Below, piece after piece: positions 11,450-23,200 of a DNA stretch of 64,000 bases. Below the pieces are notes generated by a model, which saw only the letters and a program-made list of their open reading frames with translations, was not told the DNA's origin and ran no database searches. The number at the start of each line of letters is the position of its first letter. Position 1 is the first letter of the stretch. Origin of the DNA: Aphelocoma coerulescens (taxonomy: Eukaryota > Chordata > Aves > Passeriformes > Corvidae); contig NW_027183618.1 in the NCBI RefSeq assembly GCF_041296385.1, forward strand, positions 62,001 to 126,000, in the 5' to 3' direction. The position numbers and the translations under genes are program-made.

Positions 11450-12872
11450 TGATTTTGGGATGATTTTGGGGGATTTTGGGATGATTTGGGGGGATTTGGG
11501 GAGATTTTGGGGGATTTTGGGATGATTTTGGGGGATTTTGGGGGATTTTGGGATGATTTTGGGGGGATTTGGGGAGATTTTGGGGGATTTTGGGATGATT
11601 TTGGGGGATTTTGGGGGAGATTTTGGGGGATTTGGGGATGATTTGGGGGGGTTTGGGGAGATTTTGGGGGATTTTGGGATGATTTGGGGGGATTTTGGGA
11701 TGATTTTGGGGGATTTGGCGAGATTTTGGGGGATTTTGGGAGATTTTGGGATGATTTGGTGGGATTTGAGGAGATTTTGGGGGATTTTGGGATGATTTTG
11801 GGGGATTTTGGGGGATTTTGGGAGATTTTGGGATGATTTTGGGGGATTTTGGGAGATTTTGGGATGATTTTGGGGGTTTTGGGATGATTTTGGGGGATTT
11901 TGGGGGATTTTGGGATGATTTTGGGGGATTTTGGGGGATTTTGGGAGATTTTGGGATGATTTTGGGGTGATTTTGGGAGATTTTGGGATGATTTTGGGGT
12001 GATTTGGGGGGATTTTGGGATGATTTTGGGATGATTTTGGGGGATTTTGGGGGATTTTGGGATGATTTTGGGGTGATTTTGGGGGATTTTGGGGGATTTT
12101 GGGGGATTTTGGGATGATTTTGGGGGATTTTGGGGGATTTTGGGATGATTTGGGGGGATTTGGGGAGATTTTGGGACGATTTTGGGATGATTTTGGGGGA
12201 TTTGGGGGATTTTGGGGATGATTTTGGGGGATTTTGGGAGATTTTGGGACGATTTTGTGGTGATTTTGGGAGATTTTGGGGTGATTTTGGGATGATTTTG
12301 GGGGATTTTGGGGGATTTTGGGAGATTTTGGGATGATTTGGGGGGATTTTGGGATGATTTTGGGGGATTTTGGGATGATTTGGGGGGATTTTGGGAGATT
12401 TTGGGATGATTTTTGGGGGATTTTGGGATGATTTTGGGGGATTTTGGGAGATTTTGGGATGATTTTGGGGGATTTTGGGGGATTTTGGGATGATTTTGGG
12501 GGATTTTGGGATGATTTGGGATGATTTTGGGGGATTTTGGGGGATTTGGGGATGATTTTGGGGGATTTTGGGATGATTTTGGGGTGATTTTGGGATGATT
12601 TTGGGGGATTTTGGGAGGATTTTGGGGGATTTTGGGATGATTTGGGGTGATTTGGGGGGATTTTGGGGGGTTTTGGGGTGATTTTGGGGGATTTTGGGGT
12701 GATTTTGGGATGATTTTGGGGGATTTTGGGGGATTTTGGGATGATTTTGGGGGATTTTGGGATGATTTGGGGGGATTTGGGGAGATTTTGGGGGATTTTG
12801 GGATGATTTTGGGATGATTTGGGGGATTTTGGGCGATTTTGGGGGATTTTGGGATGATTTTGGGATGGTTTT
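11450..12872. repeat. Short-unit array (GATTTTGGGG/GATGATTTTGGG)
   Basis: About 1.4 kb of 10-13 bp units, GATTTTGGGG with ATG or GG insertions. The + strand carries runs of G separated by GATTTT, so G-quadruplexes are possible. The long minus-strand frames rich in P, K, S and Q are repeat shadows. Confidence 0.95.
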
Positions 12873-12990
12873 GGGGGAGGGGCGGTGCGGCCGCCGCCCG
12901 TTTTAGTAGAGAATAAAAATTGGGGGAGTTTTCCAGTTTTTTGGGGTTTTTGGGGTTTTTTGGGGTGGGGGTGGGGTCGAAATCGGGAGG
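12873..12990. other. Short unique interval between two arrays
   Basis: Contains GGTGCGGCCGCCGCCCG, then TTTTAGTAGAGAATAAAAAT and a TTTTTGGGG run. Bases 12912-12917 read AATAAA. It could be a distal poly(A) signal for ZFTRAF1, but nothing else supports that. Confidence 0.4.
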
Positions 12991-13805
12991 GTTTGGGAAA
13001 ATTTGAGGGGTTTGGGGTGGTTTGGGTGAAATTTTGAGGTTCTTGGGGTGGTTTTGACCAAAAATTGGAAATTTTGGGGTGGTTTGGGTGAAATTTTGAG
13101 GTTTTTGGGGTGGTTTTGACCAAAAATCGAAGTTTTGGGGTGGTTTGGGTGAAATTTTGAGGTTCTTGGGGTGGTTTTGACCAAAAATCGAAGTTTTGGG
13201 GTGGTTTGGGTGAAATTTTGAGGTTCTTGGGGTGGTTTTGACCAAAATTGGAAGTTTTGGGGTGGTTTGGGTGAAATTTTGAGGTTTTGGGGGTGGTTTT
13301 GACCAAAATTGGAAGTTTTGGGGTGGTTTGGGTGAAAATTTGAGGTTTTGGGGGTGGTTTTGACCAAAAATTGGAAGTTTTGGGGTGGTTTTTGATGAAA
13401 TTTTGAGGTTCTTGGGGTGGTTTTGATCAAAAATCGAAGTTTTGGGGTGGTTTGGGTGAAATTTTGAGGTTTTTGGGGTGGTTTTGACCGAAATTGGAAG
13501 TTTTGGGGTGGTTTGGGTGAAATTTTGAGGTTTTTGGGGTGGTTTTGACCAAAATTGGAAGTTTTGGGGTGGTTTGGATGAAATTTTGAGTTTCTTGGGG
13601 TGGTTTTGACCAAAAATCGAAGTTTTGGGGTGGTTGGGATGAAATTTTGAGGTTCTTGGGGTGGTTTTGACCAAAAATCGAAGTTTTGGGGTGGTTTGGG
13701 TGAAATTTTGAGGTTTTTGGAGTGGTTTTGACCAAAAATTGGAAGTTTTGGGGTGGTTTGGGTGAAATTTTGAGGTTCTTGGGGTGGTTTTGACCAAAAT
13801 TTGCA
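12991..13805. repeat. 61-bp minisatellite, about 13 copies
   Basis: The unit is TTTTGGGGTGGTTTGGGTGA, AATTTTGAGGTTCTTGGGG and TGGTTTTGACCAAAAATCG. GGTTTGGGTGA recurs at 13081 and 13142, a spacing of 61. Units show small substitutions (GACCAAAATTGG versus GACCAAAAATCG). Confidence 0.93.
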
Positions 13806-15712
13806 GGTTTTGACCAAAATTTGAATGTTTTGGGGTGGTTTGGGGCAAAAATTGAGGTTATTGGACCAAATTTGAGCATTTTGGGGTGGTTTTGACCCAA
13901 ATTTGAGGATTTTGGGGTGCCTTTGACCCAAATTTGGTGGTTTTGATCCAAAATTGAAGGTTTGGGGGGTTTTAGTTCCAAATTTGAGGATTTTGACCCA
14001 AATTTGAGGATTTTGGGGTGGGTTTGACCCAAATTTGAGGATTTTCGAGTGATTTTGACCCAAATTTGAAGATTTTGGGGTGGTTTTGACCCAAATTTCA
14101 GAATTTTCGGGTGCTTTTGACCCAAATTGAGGATTTTGGGGTGCTTTTGACCCAAATTTGAGGATTTTGGGGTGGTTTTGACCCAAATTTGAGGGATTTG
14201 TGATTTTTGAACCAAAATTTGATGTTTTAAAACCAAAATTTGGGGTTCTTGGGGGGGGTTGGAACCAAAATCTGACGGTTTTAACCCAAAATTTGAATTT
14301 GGTTGGTTTTAACCAAACTTGGAGAAATTTGGTTTTAATCAAAATTCGATTTTTTTGGACCCAAAATTGGAGACTTTGGGGGATTTTTAACCAAAGTTTG
14401 AAGGTTTTGAGGCTTTTAAACCAAAATTTGACTTTTCGGACCCAAAGTTTGGATTTGTTGCTTTTTTTACCCAAAATTTGAAGGATTTTTTTTTAAATAA
14501 AAATCAGATTTTTTAACCCCGAAATTTGAGATTTTTGAGGGTTTTTTTGAACCAGGATTTGAAGATTTTGGTGGATTTTTCAACCAATATTTGACGGTTT
14601 TAACCCAAAATTGGAATTTCCGTTTTTCTTTAAAATTTGAGGCATTTTTAACCAAAATTTGAGGATTTTACCCCAATATTTGAAGTTTTGGGGTTTTTTT
14701 AACCAAAATTTGAGGGTTTTACCCCAAGATTTGAAGTTTTTGGGGGGTTTTAACCAAAATTTGAGGATTTTACCCCAAAATTTGAAGTATTTGGGGGGTT
14801 TTTAACCAAAATTTGAGGGTTCTACCCCAATATTTGAAATATTTGGGGTATTTTAACCAAAATTTGAGGGTTTTACCCCAATATTTGAAATTTTGGGGGG
14901 GGTTTAACCCAAATTTGAGGGTTTTACCCCAATATTTAAAGTATTTGGGATTTTTAACCAAAATTTGAGGATTTTATCCCAAAATTTGAAGGTTTTGGGG
15001 ATTTTTTTAACCAAAATTTGACGGTTTTTACCCAAAATTTGAATTTCTCACTTTGGATTTTTCCTAAAATTGGAGAAATTTGGGTTTTATTCAAAATCAT
15101 CATTTTTGACCCCAAAATTTGAGCGTTTGGGGGGTTTTTAAACCAAAATTTGAAAGCTTGGATGGATTTTTTTAACCAAAATTGGAGGTTTTTAACCCAA
15201 AATTGGAATTTGTTTCACTTTTTCAACAAATATTTGAGAAATTCGGGGTTTTAACCAAAATTCGATTTTTTGACCCCAAAATTGGAGGGTTCGGGGATTT
15301 TTTTTTCCCAAAACGTGACGATTTTGGATGGATTTTTAACCAATATTTGATGGTTTTAACCCAAAATTGGATTTAATTTCATTTTTTTTTAAGATCAAAA
15401 TTGGAGGAATTCGATTTTCACCAAAATCAGGTTTTTTGACCCCAAAATTTGAGAATTTTGGAGATTTTTTTTTTAACCAAAATGGGCGGATTCGGATGGA
15501 TTTTTTTAACCAAAATCGGGCGGTTTTAACCCAAAATTGGGATTGGTTTCTCTTTTTTTTTTTTAACCCAAAATTTCAGGGATTTTTTTGGACCCCAAAA
15601 TTGGAATTTTTGACCCCAAAATTGGAGAAATTTGGGTTTTCACCGAAATTCGCATTTTTTTGGGGGCCCCAAAATTGGCGATTTTGGGGTTTTTTTACCC
15701 AAATGTGAAGGG
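13806..15712. repeat. Diverged array of CCAAAATTTGAGGATTTT-type units
   Basis: Units of about 35-60 bp with core ACCCAAATTTGAGGATTTTG, progressively more diverged and T-rich to the right (TTTTTTAACCAAAATTTGAG). It is related to the last part of the 61-bp unit to its left. No gene. Confidence 0.85.
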
Positions 15713-15744
15713 TTGGAAACAGAGCGGGAACTTGGGGGGCAAGG

Positions 15745-18700
15745 CTGGGGGGTACTGGGAGCACTGGGAGCACTGGGAGCACTGGGAGCACTGGGCTGGG
15801 GTTACTGGGAGCACTGGGAGCACTGGGAGCACTGGGAGCACTGGGAGCACTGGGCTGGGGTTACTGGGAGCACTGGGAACACTGGGATGGGGATACTGGG
15901 GACACTGGGAGCACTGGGATGGGGATACTGGGGATACTGGGAGCACTGGGATGGGGATACTGGGAGTACTGGAATGGTCATACTGGGGAGCACTGGGAGC
16001 ACTGGAATGGTCATACTGGGAGCACTGGGAGCACTGGGATGGGGATACTGGGGATACTGGGAGTACTGGAATGGTCATACTGGGAGAACTGGGAGCACTG
16101 GAATGGTCATACTGGGAGAACTGGGAGCACTGGGAGGGGGATACTGGGAGAACTGGGAGCACTGGAATGGTCATACTGGGAGAACTGGGAGCACTGGGAT
16201 GGGGATACTGGGGATACTGGGAGCACTGGGAGCACTGGGATGGGGATACTGGGGATACTGGGAGCACTGGGAGCACTGGGAGCACTGGGAGCACTGGGAG
16301 GGGGATACTGGGGATACTGGGAGCACTGGGATGGGGATACTGGGGATACTGGGAGTACTGGAATGGTCATACTGGGAGAACTGGGAGCACTGGGATGGGG
16401 ATACTGGGGATACTGGGAGCACTGGGAGCACTGGGATGGGGATACTGGGAGCACTGGGAGCACTGGGAGCACTGGGAGCACTGGGAGGGGGATACTGGGG
16501 ATACTGGGAGCACTGGGATGGGGATACTGGAAGTACTGGAATGGTCATACTGGGGAGCACTGGGAGCACTGGAATGGTCATACTGGGAGAACTGGGAGCA
16601 CTGGGATGGGGATACTAGGGATACTGGGAGCACTGGGATGGGGATACTGGAAGTACTGGAATGGTCATACTGGGGAGCACTGGGAGCACTGGAATGGTCA
16701 TACTGGGAGAACTGGGAGCACTGGGATGGGGATACTGGGGATACTGGGAGTACTGGAATGGTCATACTGGGAGCACTGGGAGCACTGGAATGGTCATACT
16801 GGGAGAACTGGGAGCACTGGGAGGGGGATACTGGGAGAACTGGGAGCACTGGAATGGTCATACTGGGAGAACTGGGAGCACTGGGATGGGGATACTGGGG
16901 ATACTGGGAGCACTGGGAGCACTGGGATGGGGATACTGGGGATACTGGGAGCACTGGGAGCACTGGGAGCACTGGGAGCACTGGGAGGGGGATACTGGGG
17001 ATACTGGGAGCACTGGGATGGGGATACTGGGGATACTGGGGATACTGGGAGTACTGGAATGGTCATACTGGGAGAACTGGGAGCACTGGGATGGGGATAC
17101 TGGGGATACTGGGAGCACTGGGAGCACTGGGATGGGGATACTGGGAGCACTGGGAGCACTGGGAGCACTGAGAGCACTGGGAGCACTGGGAGGGGGATAC
17201 TGGGAGCACAGGGAGCACTGGGATGGGGATACTGGGATTACTGGGAGCACTGGAATGGTCATACTGGGAGAACTGGGAGCACTGGGATGGGGATACTGGG
17301 ATTACTGGGAGCACTGGAATGGTCATACTGGGAGAACTGGGAGCACTGGGATGGGGATACTGGGGATACTGGGAGCACTGGGAACACTGGGAGCACTGGG
17401 AGGGGGATACTGGGAGCACTGGGAGCACTGGGATGGGGATACTGGGGAGCACTGGGAGCACTGGGATAGGTGTACGGGGAGCACTGGGAGCACTGGGAGG
17501 GGGATACTGGGAGAACTGGGAGCACTGGGATGGGGATACTGGGATTACTGGGAGCACTGGAATGGTCATACTGGGAGAACTGGGAGCACTGGGATGGGGA
17601 TACTGGGGATACTGGGAGAACTGGGAGCACTGGGATGGGGATACTGGGAGCACTGGGAGCACTGGGAGCACTGGGAGCACTGAGAGCACTGGGAGCACTG
17701 GGAGGGGGATACTGGGATTACTGGGAGTACTGGAATGGTCATACTGGGAGAACTGGGAGCACTGGAATGGTCATACTGGGAGCACTGGGAGCACTGGGAT
17801 GGGGATACTGGGGATACTGGGAGCACTGGGATGGCGTCACTGGGAGCACTGGGAGCACTGGGATGGGGTTACTGGGGATACTGGGAGCACTGGGATGGGG
17901 TTACTGGGAGCACTGGGAGCACTGGGAGGGGGTTACTGGGGATACTGGGAGCACTGGGATGGGGTTACTGGGAGCACTGGGAGCACTGGGAGGGGGTTAC
18001 TGGGATAACTGGGAGCACTGGGAGCACTGGGAACACTGGGATGGAATACTGGGGAGCACTGGGAGGGGGTTACTGGGAGCACTGGGAGCACTGGGCTGGG
18101 GTTACTGGGGATACTGGGAGCTCTGGGATGGGGATACTGGGAGCACTGGGATGGGGATACTGGGGATACTGGGAGCGCTGGGATGGCGTCACTGGGAGCA
18201 CTGGGAGCACTGGGAGCACTGGGATGGGGATACTGTGAGCACTGGGATGGCGTCACTGGGAGCACTGGGAGCACTGGGAGCACTGAGAGCACTGGGAGCA
18301 CTGGGAGGGGGATACTGGGATTACTGGGAGTACTGGAATGGTCATACTGGGAGAACTGGGAGCACTGGAATGGTCATACTGGGAGCACTGGGATGGGGGT
18401 ACTGGAGTTACTGGGAGCACTGGGATGGGGTTACTGGGGATACTGGGAGCACTGGGATGGGGATACTGGGAGTTACTGGGAAGATGGCTGAGGGTAGTGG
18501 GGATACTGGGAGCGCTGGGATGGGGATACTGGGAGCACTGGGAGCACTGGGCTGCATGTAGGGCATACTGGGAGCACTGGTCGAGGTTACTGGGGATACT
18601 GGGAGCACTGGGGTGGGGATACTGGGGATACTGGGAGCACTGGGATGGGGTTACTGGGGATACTGGGAGCACTGGGATGGGGTCACTGGGAATACTGGGA

Positions 18701-18880
18701 GCACTGGGACTGAGGTTACTGGGGAGACTGGGCTGGGGATACTGGGGATACTGGGAATACTGGGAGCACTGGGGTGGCAGTTACTGGGGATACTGGGAGC
18801 ACTGGGATGGCAGTTACTGGGGATACTGGGAGCTCTGGGATGGAGTTACTGGGGATACTGGGAGCTGCTGAGGGGCACTG
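15745..18880. repeat. 10-bp minisatellite (ACTGGGAGC decamer family), about 3.1 kb
   Basis: Built on ACTGGGAGC plus a joining G, with variant units GATACTGGG, ACTGGGATGGGGATACTGGG and ACTGGAATGGTCAT. Variant units recur in longer blocks, which shows higher-order duplication. The collagen-like G-S-T and W-E-H-W frames are trivial translations. Confidence 0.96.
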
Positions 18881-19960
18881 GGATGTTTAACTGGGGGAAC
18901 TGGGAGCACTGGGAGGCACTGGGGGATACTGGGAGTGAACTGGGATTTGCTGGGAGCTACTGGGAGCTACTGGAGTGAACTGGGAGCTACTGGGAGCTAC
19001 TGGGAGCTACTGGAGTGAACTGGGAGCTACTGGGAGTGAACTGGGAGCTACTGGGATTTACTGGGAGTCACTGGGAGCTACTGGGAGTGAACTGGGAGTT
19101 ACTGGGAGCTACTGGGAGCTGCTGGAGTGAACTGGGAGCTACTGGGAGTGAAGTGGGATTTACTGGGAGTCACTGGGATTTACTGGGAGCTACTGGGATT
19201 CACTGGGAGTTACTGGGGCCACTGGAGTGAATTGGGAGCTACTGGGAGTGAACTGGGATTTACTGGGAGTGAACTGGGATTTACTGGGGTTTACTGGGAG
19301 TCACTGGGAGCTACTGGGAGTGAACTGGGATTTGCTGGGAGCTACTGGGATTTACTGGGAGCTATTGGGAGCGAACTGGGAGCTACTGGGAGCAAACTGG
19401 GAATGAACTGGGAGCTACTGGGAGCTACTGGAGTGAACTGGGAGCTACTGGGGTTTACTGGGAGTCACTGGGATTTACTGGAAGTGAACTGGGATTTACT
19501 GGGAGCTACTGGGAGCAAACTGGGATTTAGTGGGAGCTACTGAGAGTCACTGGGAGCTACTGGGATTGAACTGGGAGTTACTGGGATTGAACTGGGAGTT
19601 ACTGGGGCCACTGGAGTGAACTGGGAGCTACTGGGAGTGCCCTGGGATTTACTGGGAGCTACTGGGATTTACTGGGAGTCACTGGGAGTCACTGGGAGTC
19701 ACTGGGATTTATTGGGGGCTACTGGGATTGAACTGGGATTTACTGGGAGCTACTGGGAGTGAACTGGGAGTTACTGGGGCCACTGGAGTGAACTGGGAGC
19801 TACTGGGAGTGAACTGGGATTTGCTGGGAGCTACTGGGAGCGAACTGGGATTTACTGGGGGATACTGGGAGTGCCCTGGGAGTCACTGGGATTTACTGGA
19901 AGTGAACTGGGATTTACTGGGAGCTACTGGGAGCTACTGGGAGCGAACTGGGAGCTACTG
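18881..19960. repeat. Related ACTGGGAGCT/ACTGGGAGTGA array
   Basis: A continuation of the decamer family with new variants GAGCTACTGGG, AGTGAACTGGG, GATTTACTGGG and GAGTCACTGGG. It ends abruptly at the CTCF-like motif before the TONSL promoter. Confidence 0.95.
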
Positions 19961-19964
19961 GGCG

Positions 19965-19979
19965 CCACCAGGGGGCGCC
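19965..19979 (+). promoter_or_regulatory. Candidate CTCF site
   Basis: CCACCAGGGGGCGCC matches the well-known vertebrate CTCF core (CCACCAGGGGGCGC) at all 14 positions. It lies within a GGCGCC-flanked near-palindrome (19961-19979). It sits exactly where the intergenic array stops and the CpG-rich promoter begins, about 190 bp before the TONSL start codon. Occupancy is inferred, not shown. Confidence 0.7.
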
Positions 19980-20020
19980 ACCACCTTCCCCGCGGCCCCT
20001 GAGGGGAGGGCGGAAGCGCC

Positions 20021-20030
20021 TTTTCCCGCC
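20021..20030 (+). promoter_or_regulatory. E2F-like site
   Basis: TTTTCCCGCC fits the E2F consensus TTTSSCGC closely. A second TTCCCGCC lies at 20081-20088. Both are upstream of the likely TONSL start site. Confidence 0.5.
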
Positions 20031-20064
20031 TCACGGGGGGAGGCGGGACCTCGGCCCGCATTGA

Positions 20065-20069
20065 CCAAT
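20065..20069 (+). promoter_or_regulatory. CCAAT box 1 (NF-Y type)
   Basis: CCAAT in the context TTGACCAATAGG, about 105 bp upstream of the start codon. Confidence 0.6.
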
Positions 20070-20101
20070 AGGAGCTGCCCTTCCCGCCGTTCCGGGCGCT
20101 G

Positions 20102-20106
20102 ATTGG
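20102..20106 (-). promoter_or_regulatory. CCAAT box 2, inverted
   Basis: ATTGG in the context CTGATTGGTAG, which is the strong NF-Y form of an inverted CCAAT box. It lies 37 bp from box 1. Confidence 0.6.
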
Positions 20107-20125
20107 TAGAAGCGGCGGCACTCAG

Positions 20126-20130
20126 CCAAT
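20126..20130 (+). promoter_or_regulatory. CCAAT box 3
   Basis: CCAAT in the context CAGCCAATCAGA, a near-ideal NF-Y site, 24 bp after box 2. Confidence 0.65.
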
Positions 20131-20171
20131 CAGAACGCGAGGGGGGGGCGTGGTTTCTGCGAGCGGCGGGA

Positions 20172-20214
20172 ATGGCGGGCGAGCTCGGCGCTGAGGCGGC
20201 GCGGGAGATCCGCC
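20172..20214 (+). CDS. TONSL: TONSL exon 1
   Basis: Codes [14 protein letters not shown] plus one base. The ATG has G at -3 and G at +4, an adequate start context, and is the first ATG after the promoter elements. The donor is GTGAGT at 20215. Phase 1 matches exon 2. The first residues are poorly conserved in the family, so the start is inferred from position and phase. Confidence 0.75.
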
Positions 20215-23200
20215 GTGAGTTGGGGCTTTAATGGCGTTTAACGGGGTTTAACCCGGGCTTAAAAGGCTTTAATGAGGGCTGGAAGGGGGCACGGGGACCC
20301 TGAGAGCTCGAGGAGCCTCCCCCGCCCTGGGGCGTCCTCAGGCGGCCCCGCGGTCCCCTCAGGTTTTCTCTCCCTCAGGCCGCCATGGGCTCCAATTCCC
20401 CTCACAGGAGTTTTAATCCTCACTCTGGGTTCGGGTCTTCAAACCCTCCTGGGAGTCCTCAAACCCCTCATAGGGACTCAAATTCCCCCTCACGGGCTCA
20501 AATAGCCCCAGAGGCGCTCAAAGTATTCACACCCCCCCCCCATCCCCCTCAATCCCCAAATTCTCCTTTTTTTTCCCCCCTCAGAAGCTCAAATCCCCCC
20601 AAGGATCCCTCAAACCCCTCCAGAGGGGCTCAAATCCCCCCCAAAATCTCCTTTTTTTCCCCCTCAGAAGATCGAATTCCCCCCCAAATTTTAATCCAAG
20701 GGGAGTTTAAATCCCCCCCAGTTTTCCCCTCAAATTCCCCTCCCCCCTCAGGTTCTCCCTCCGTTTTTCCATCTCAGATTCATCCCAAATTCTCCCTCAG
20801 CCCCTTCCCCGTGTCCTGATCTCCTCCAAATCCCCCCGAATTCCTCCCATCCCGCTCTTCTTGAGTCCCTCAGGGATTCCCTGGATCCTTGAGGGGATTC
20901 CCTGGATCCTTAAAGGGATCCTCCAGGTCCTGGGAGGGTTCTTGGATCTTTAAAGGGATTTCCTGGATCCCTGGGGGATTTCCAGGATCCTTGGAGGGAT
21001 TTCCTGGATCTTTAAAGGAATTCCCTGAATCCTTGGGATGATTCCCTAGATCCTTGAGAGGGATTCCCTGGATCCTTGAGGGAATTCCCTGGATCCTTAA
21101 AGGGATCCTCCAGGTCCTGGGAAGGTTCTTGGATCCTTAAAGGGATTCCCTGGATCCCTGGGGGGATTCCCTGGATCCCTGGGGGGGATTCCCTGGATCC
21201 TTAAGGGGTTTTTTTGGGTCCTGGGGGGGATTCCCTGGATCCTTAAGGGGATTCCCTGGATCCTTAAAGGGATCCTCCAGGTCCTGGGAGGGTTCTTGGA
21301 TCCTTAAAGGGATTCCCTGGATCCCTGAGGGGATTCCCTGGATCCCTGGGGGGGATTCCCTGGATCCTTAAGGGGTTTTTTTTTGGGTCCTGGGGGGGAT
21401 TCCCTGGATCCTTTTGGGAATTCCCTGGATCCTTAAAGGGATCCTCCAGGTCCTGGGAAGGTTCTTGGATCCTTAAAGGGATTCCCTGGATCCCTGGGGG
21501 GATTCCCTGGATCCCTGGGGGGGATTCCCTGGATCCTTAAGGGGTTTTTTTGGGTCCTGGGGGGGATTCCCTGGATCCTTAAGGGGATTCCCTGGATCCT
21601 TAAAGGGATCCTCCAGGTCCTGGGAGGGTTCTTGGATCCTTAAAGGGATTCCCTGGATCCTTTTGGGAATTCTCTGGATCCCTGGGGGGGATTCCCTGGA
21701 TCCTTAAGGGGTTTTTTTGGGTCCTGGGGGGGATTCCCTGGATCCTTGAGGGGATTCCCTGGATCCTTAAAGGGATTCTCCAGGTCCTGGGAGGGTTCTT
21801 GGATCCTTAAAGGGATTCCCTGGATCCTTTGGGGAATTCTCTGGATCCCTGGGGGGGATTCCCTGGATCCTTAAGGGGTTTTTTTGGGTCCTGGGGGGGA
21901 TTCCCTGGATCCTTGAGGGGATTCCCTGGATCCTTAAGGGGGGTTTTTTTTGGGTCCTGGGGGGGATTCCCTGGATCCTTGAGGGGATTCCCTGGATCCT
22001 TAAAGGGATTCTCCAGGTCCTGGGAGGGTTCTTGGATCCTTAAAGGGATTCCCTGGATCCCCGGGGGATTTCCAGGATCCTTGGAGGGATTTCCTGGATC
22101 TTTAAAGGAATTCTCTGAATCCTTGGGATGATTCCCTGGATCCTTGAGGGGGATTCCCTGGATCCTTGAGGGGATTCTCTGGATCCTTAAAGGGATCCTC
22201 CAGGTCCTGGGAGGGTTCTTGGATCCTTAAAGGGATTCCCTGGATCCTTTTGGGAATTCTCTGGATCACTGGGGGGGATTCCCTGGATCCTTAAGGGGTT
22301 TTTTTGGGTCCTGGGGGGGATTCCCTGGATCCTTGAGGGGATTCCCTGGATCCTTAAGGGGTTTTTTTGGGTCCTGGGGGGGATTCCCTGGATCCTTGAG
22401 GGGATTCCCTGGATCCTTAAAGGGATTCTCCAGGTCCTGGGAGGGTTCTTGGATCCTTAAAGGGATTCCCTGGATCCCCGGGGGATTTCCAGGATCCTTG
22501 GAGGGATTTCCTGGATCTTTAAAGGAATTCTCTGAATCCTTGGGATGATTCCCTGGATCCTTGAGAGGGATTCCCTGGATCCTTAAAGGGATCATCCAGG
22601 TCCTGGGAGGGTTCTTGGATCCTTAAAGGGATTCCCTGGATCCTTGAGGGGATTCCCTGGATCCTTTGGGAGTTTCTGGGGTCCTTGGGGGGCTCCTTGG
22701 ATCCTTGGGGGGATTCCCTGGATCCTTGTGGGGATTTCCTGGATCCTTCAAGGGATTCCCTGAATCCTTGGGGGAATTCCCTGGATCCTTGGGAGGCTCC
22801 TGGGACCCTTGGGATGATTCCCAGGATCCTTGAGGGATTCCTTGGATCCTTAAGGGGTTTTTGGGGAGTCCCTGGGGGGCTCCTTGGATCCTTGAGGGGA
22901 TTCCCTGGATCCTTTTGGGAATTCCCTGGATCCTTGGGGGAAGTTCTTGGATCCTTGTGGGAATTCTCTGGATCCTTTGAGGGAATCCCCTTGATCCTTA
23001 CGGGGTTTTTTGGATCCCTGAGGAGATTCCCTGGGATCCTTGTGGGGCTTTCCTGGATCCTCGGGGATTCCTTGGATTTTTGGGGGAATTCCCAGGACCC
23101 TTGGGAAGATTTCCTGGATCCTTTTGGGGTTTCCTTGGATCCTTGAGGGGATTCCCTGGATCCTTGGGATTTTTTGGTGTCCATGGGGGGTTCTTGGATC

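Larger units (their letters stand above)
19980..20171 (+). promoter_or_regulatory. TONSL CpG-rich promoter and 5' UTR
   Basis: A non-repetitive, GC-rich segment between the satellite and the TONSL start codon. It holds three CCAAT boxes in mixed orientation (20065, 20102, 20126), two E2F-like TTCCCGCC motifs (20023-20030, 20081-20088), a GC/KLF-type GGGGGGCGTGG (20143-20153) and no TATA box. CCAAT plus E2F sites are typical of S-phase genes, which suits a replication-repair protein. The transcription start is probably between about 20135 and 20165, but I cannot place it exactly. Confidence 0.75.

Noticed and set aside
15588..18871. Collagen-like G-S-T and W-E-H-W frames on both strands
   Set aside because: A 10-bp repeat read in all frames. 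No signal peptide, domain or flanking gene structure.
20385..20819. ATG in a perfect GCCGCCATGG context after an acceptor-like tract in intron 1
   Set aside because: The 144-codon frame is low-complexity S/P/N and matches nothing I know. Exon 1 at 20172 and exon 2 already join in phase. An alternative first exon is not excluded.
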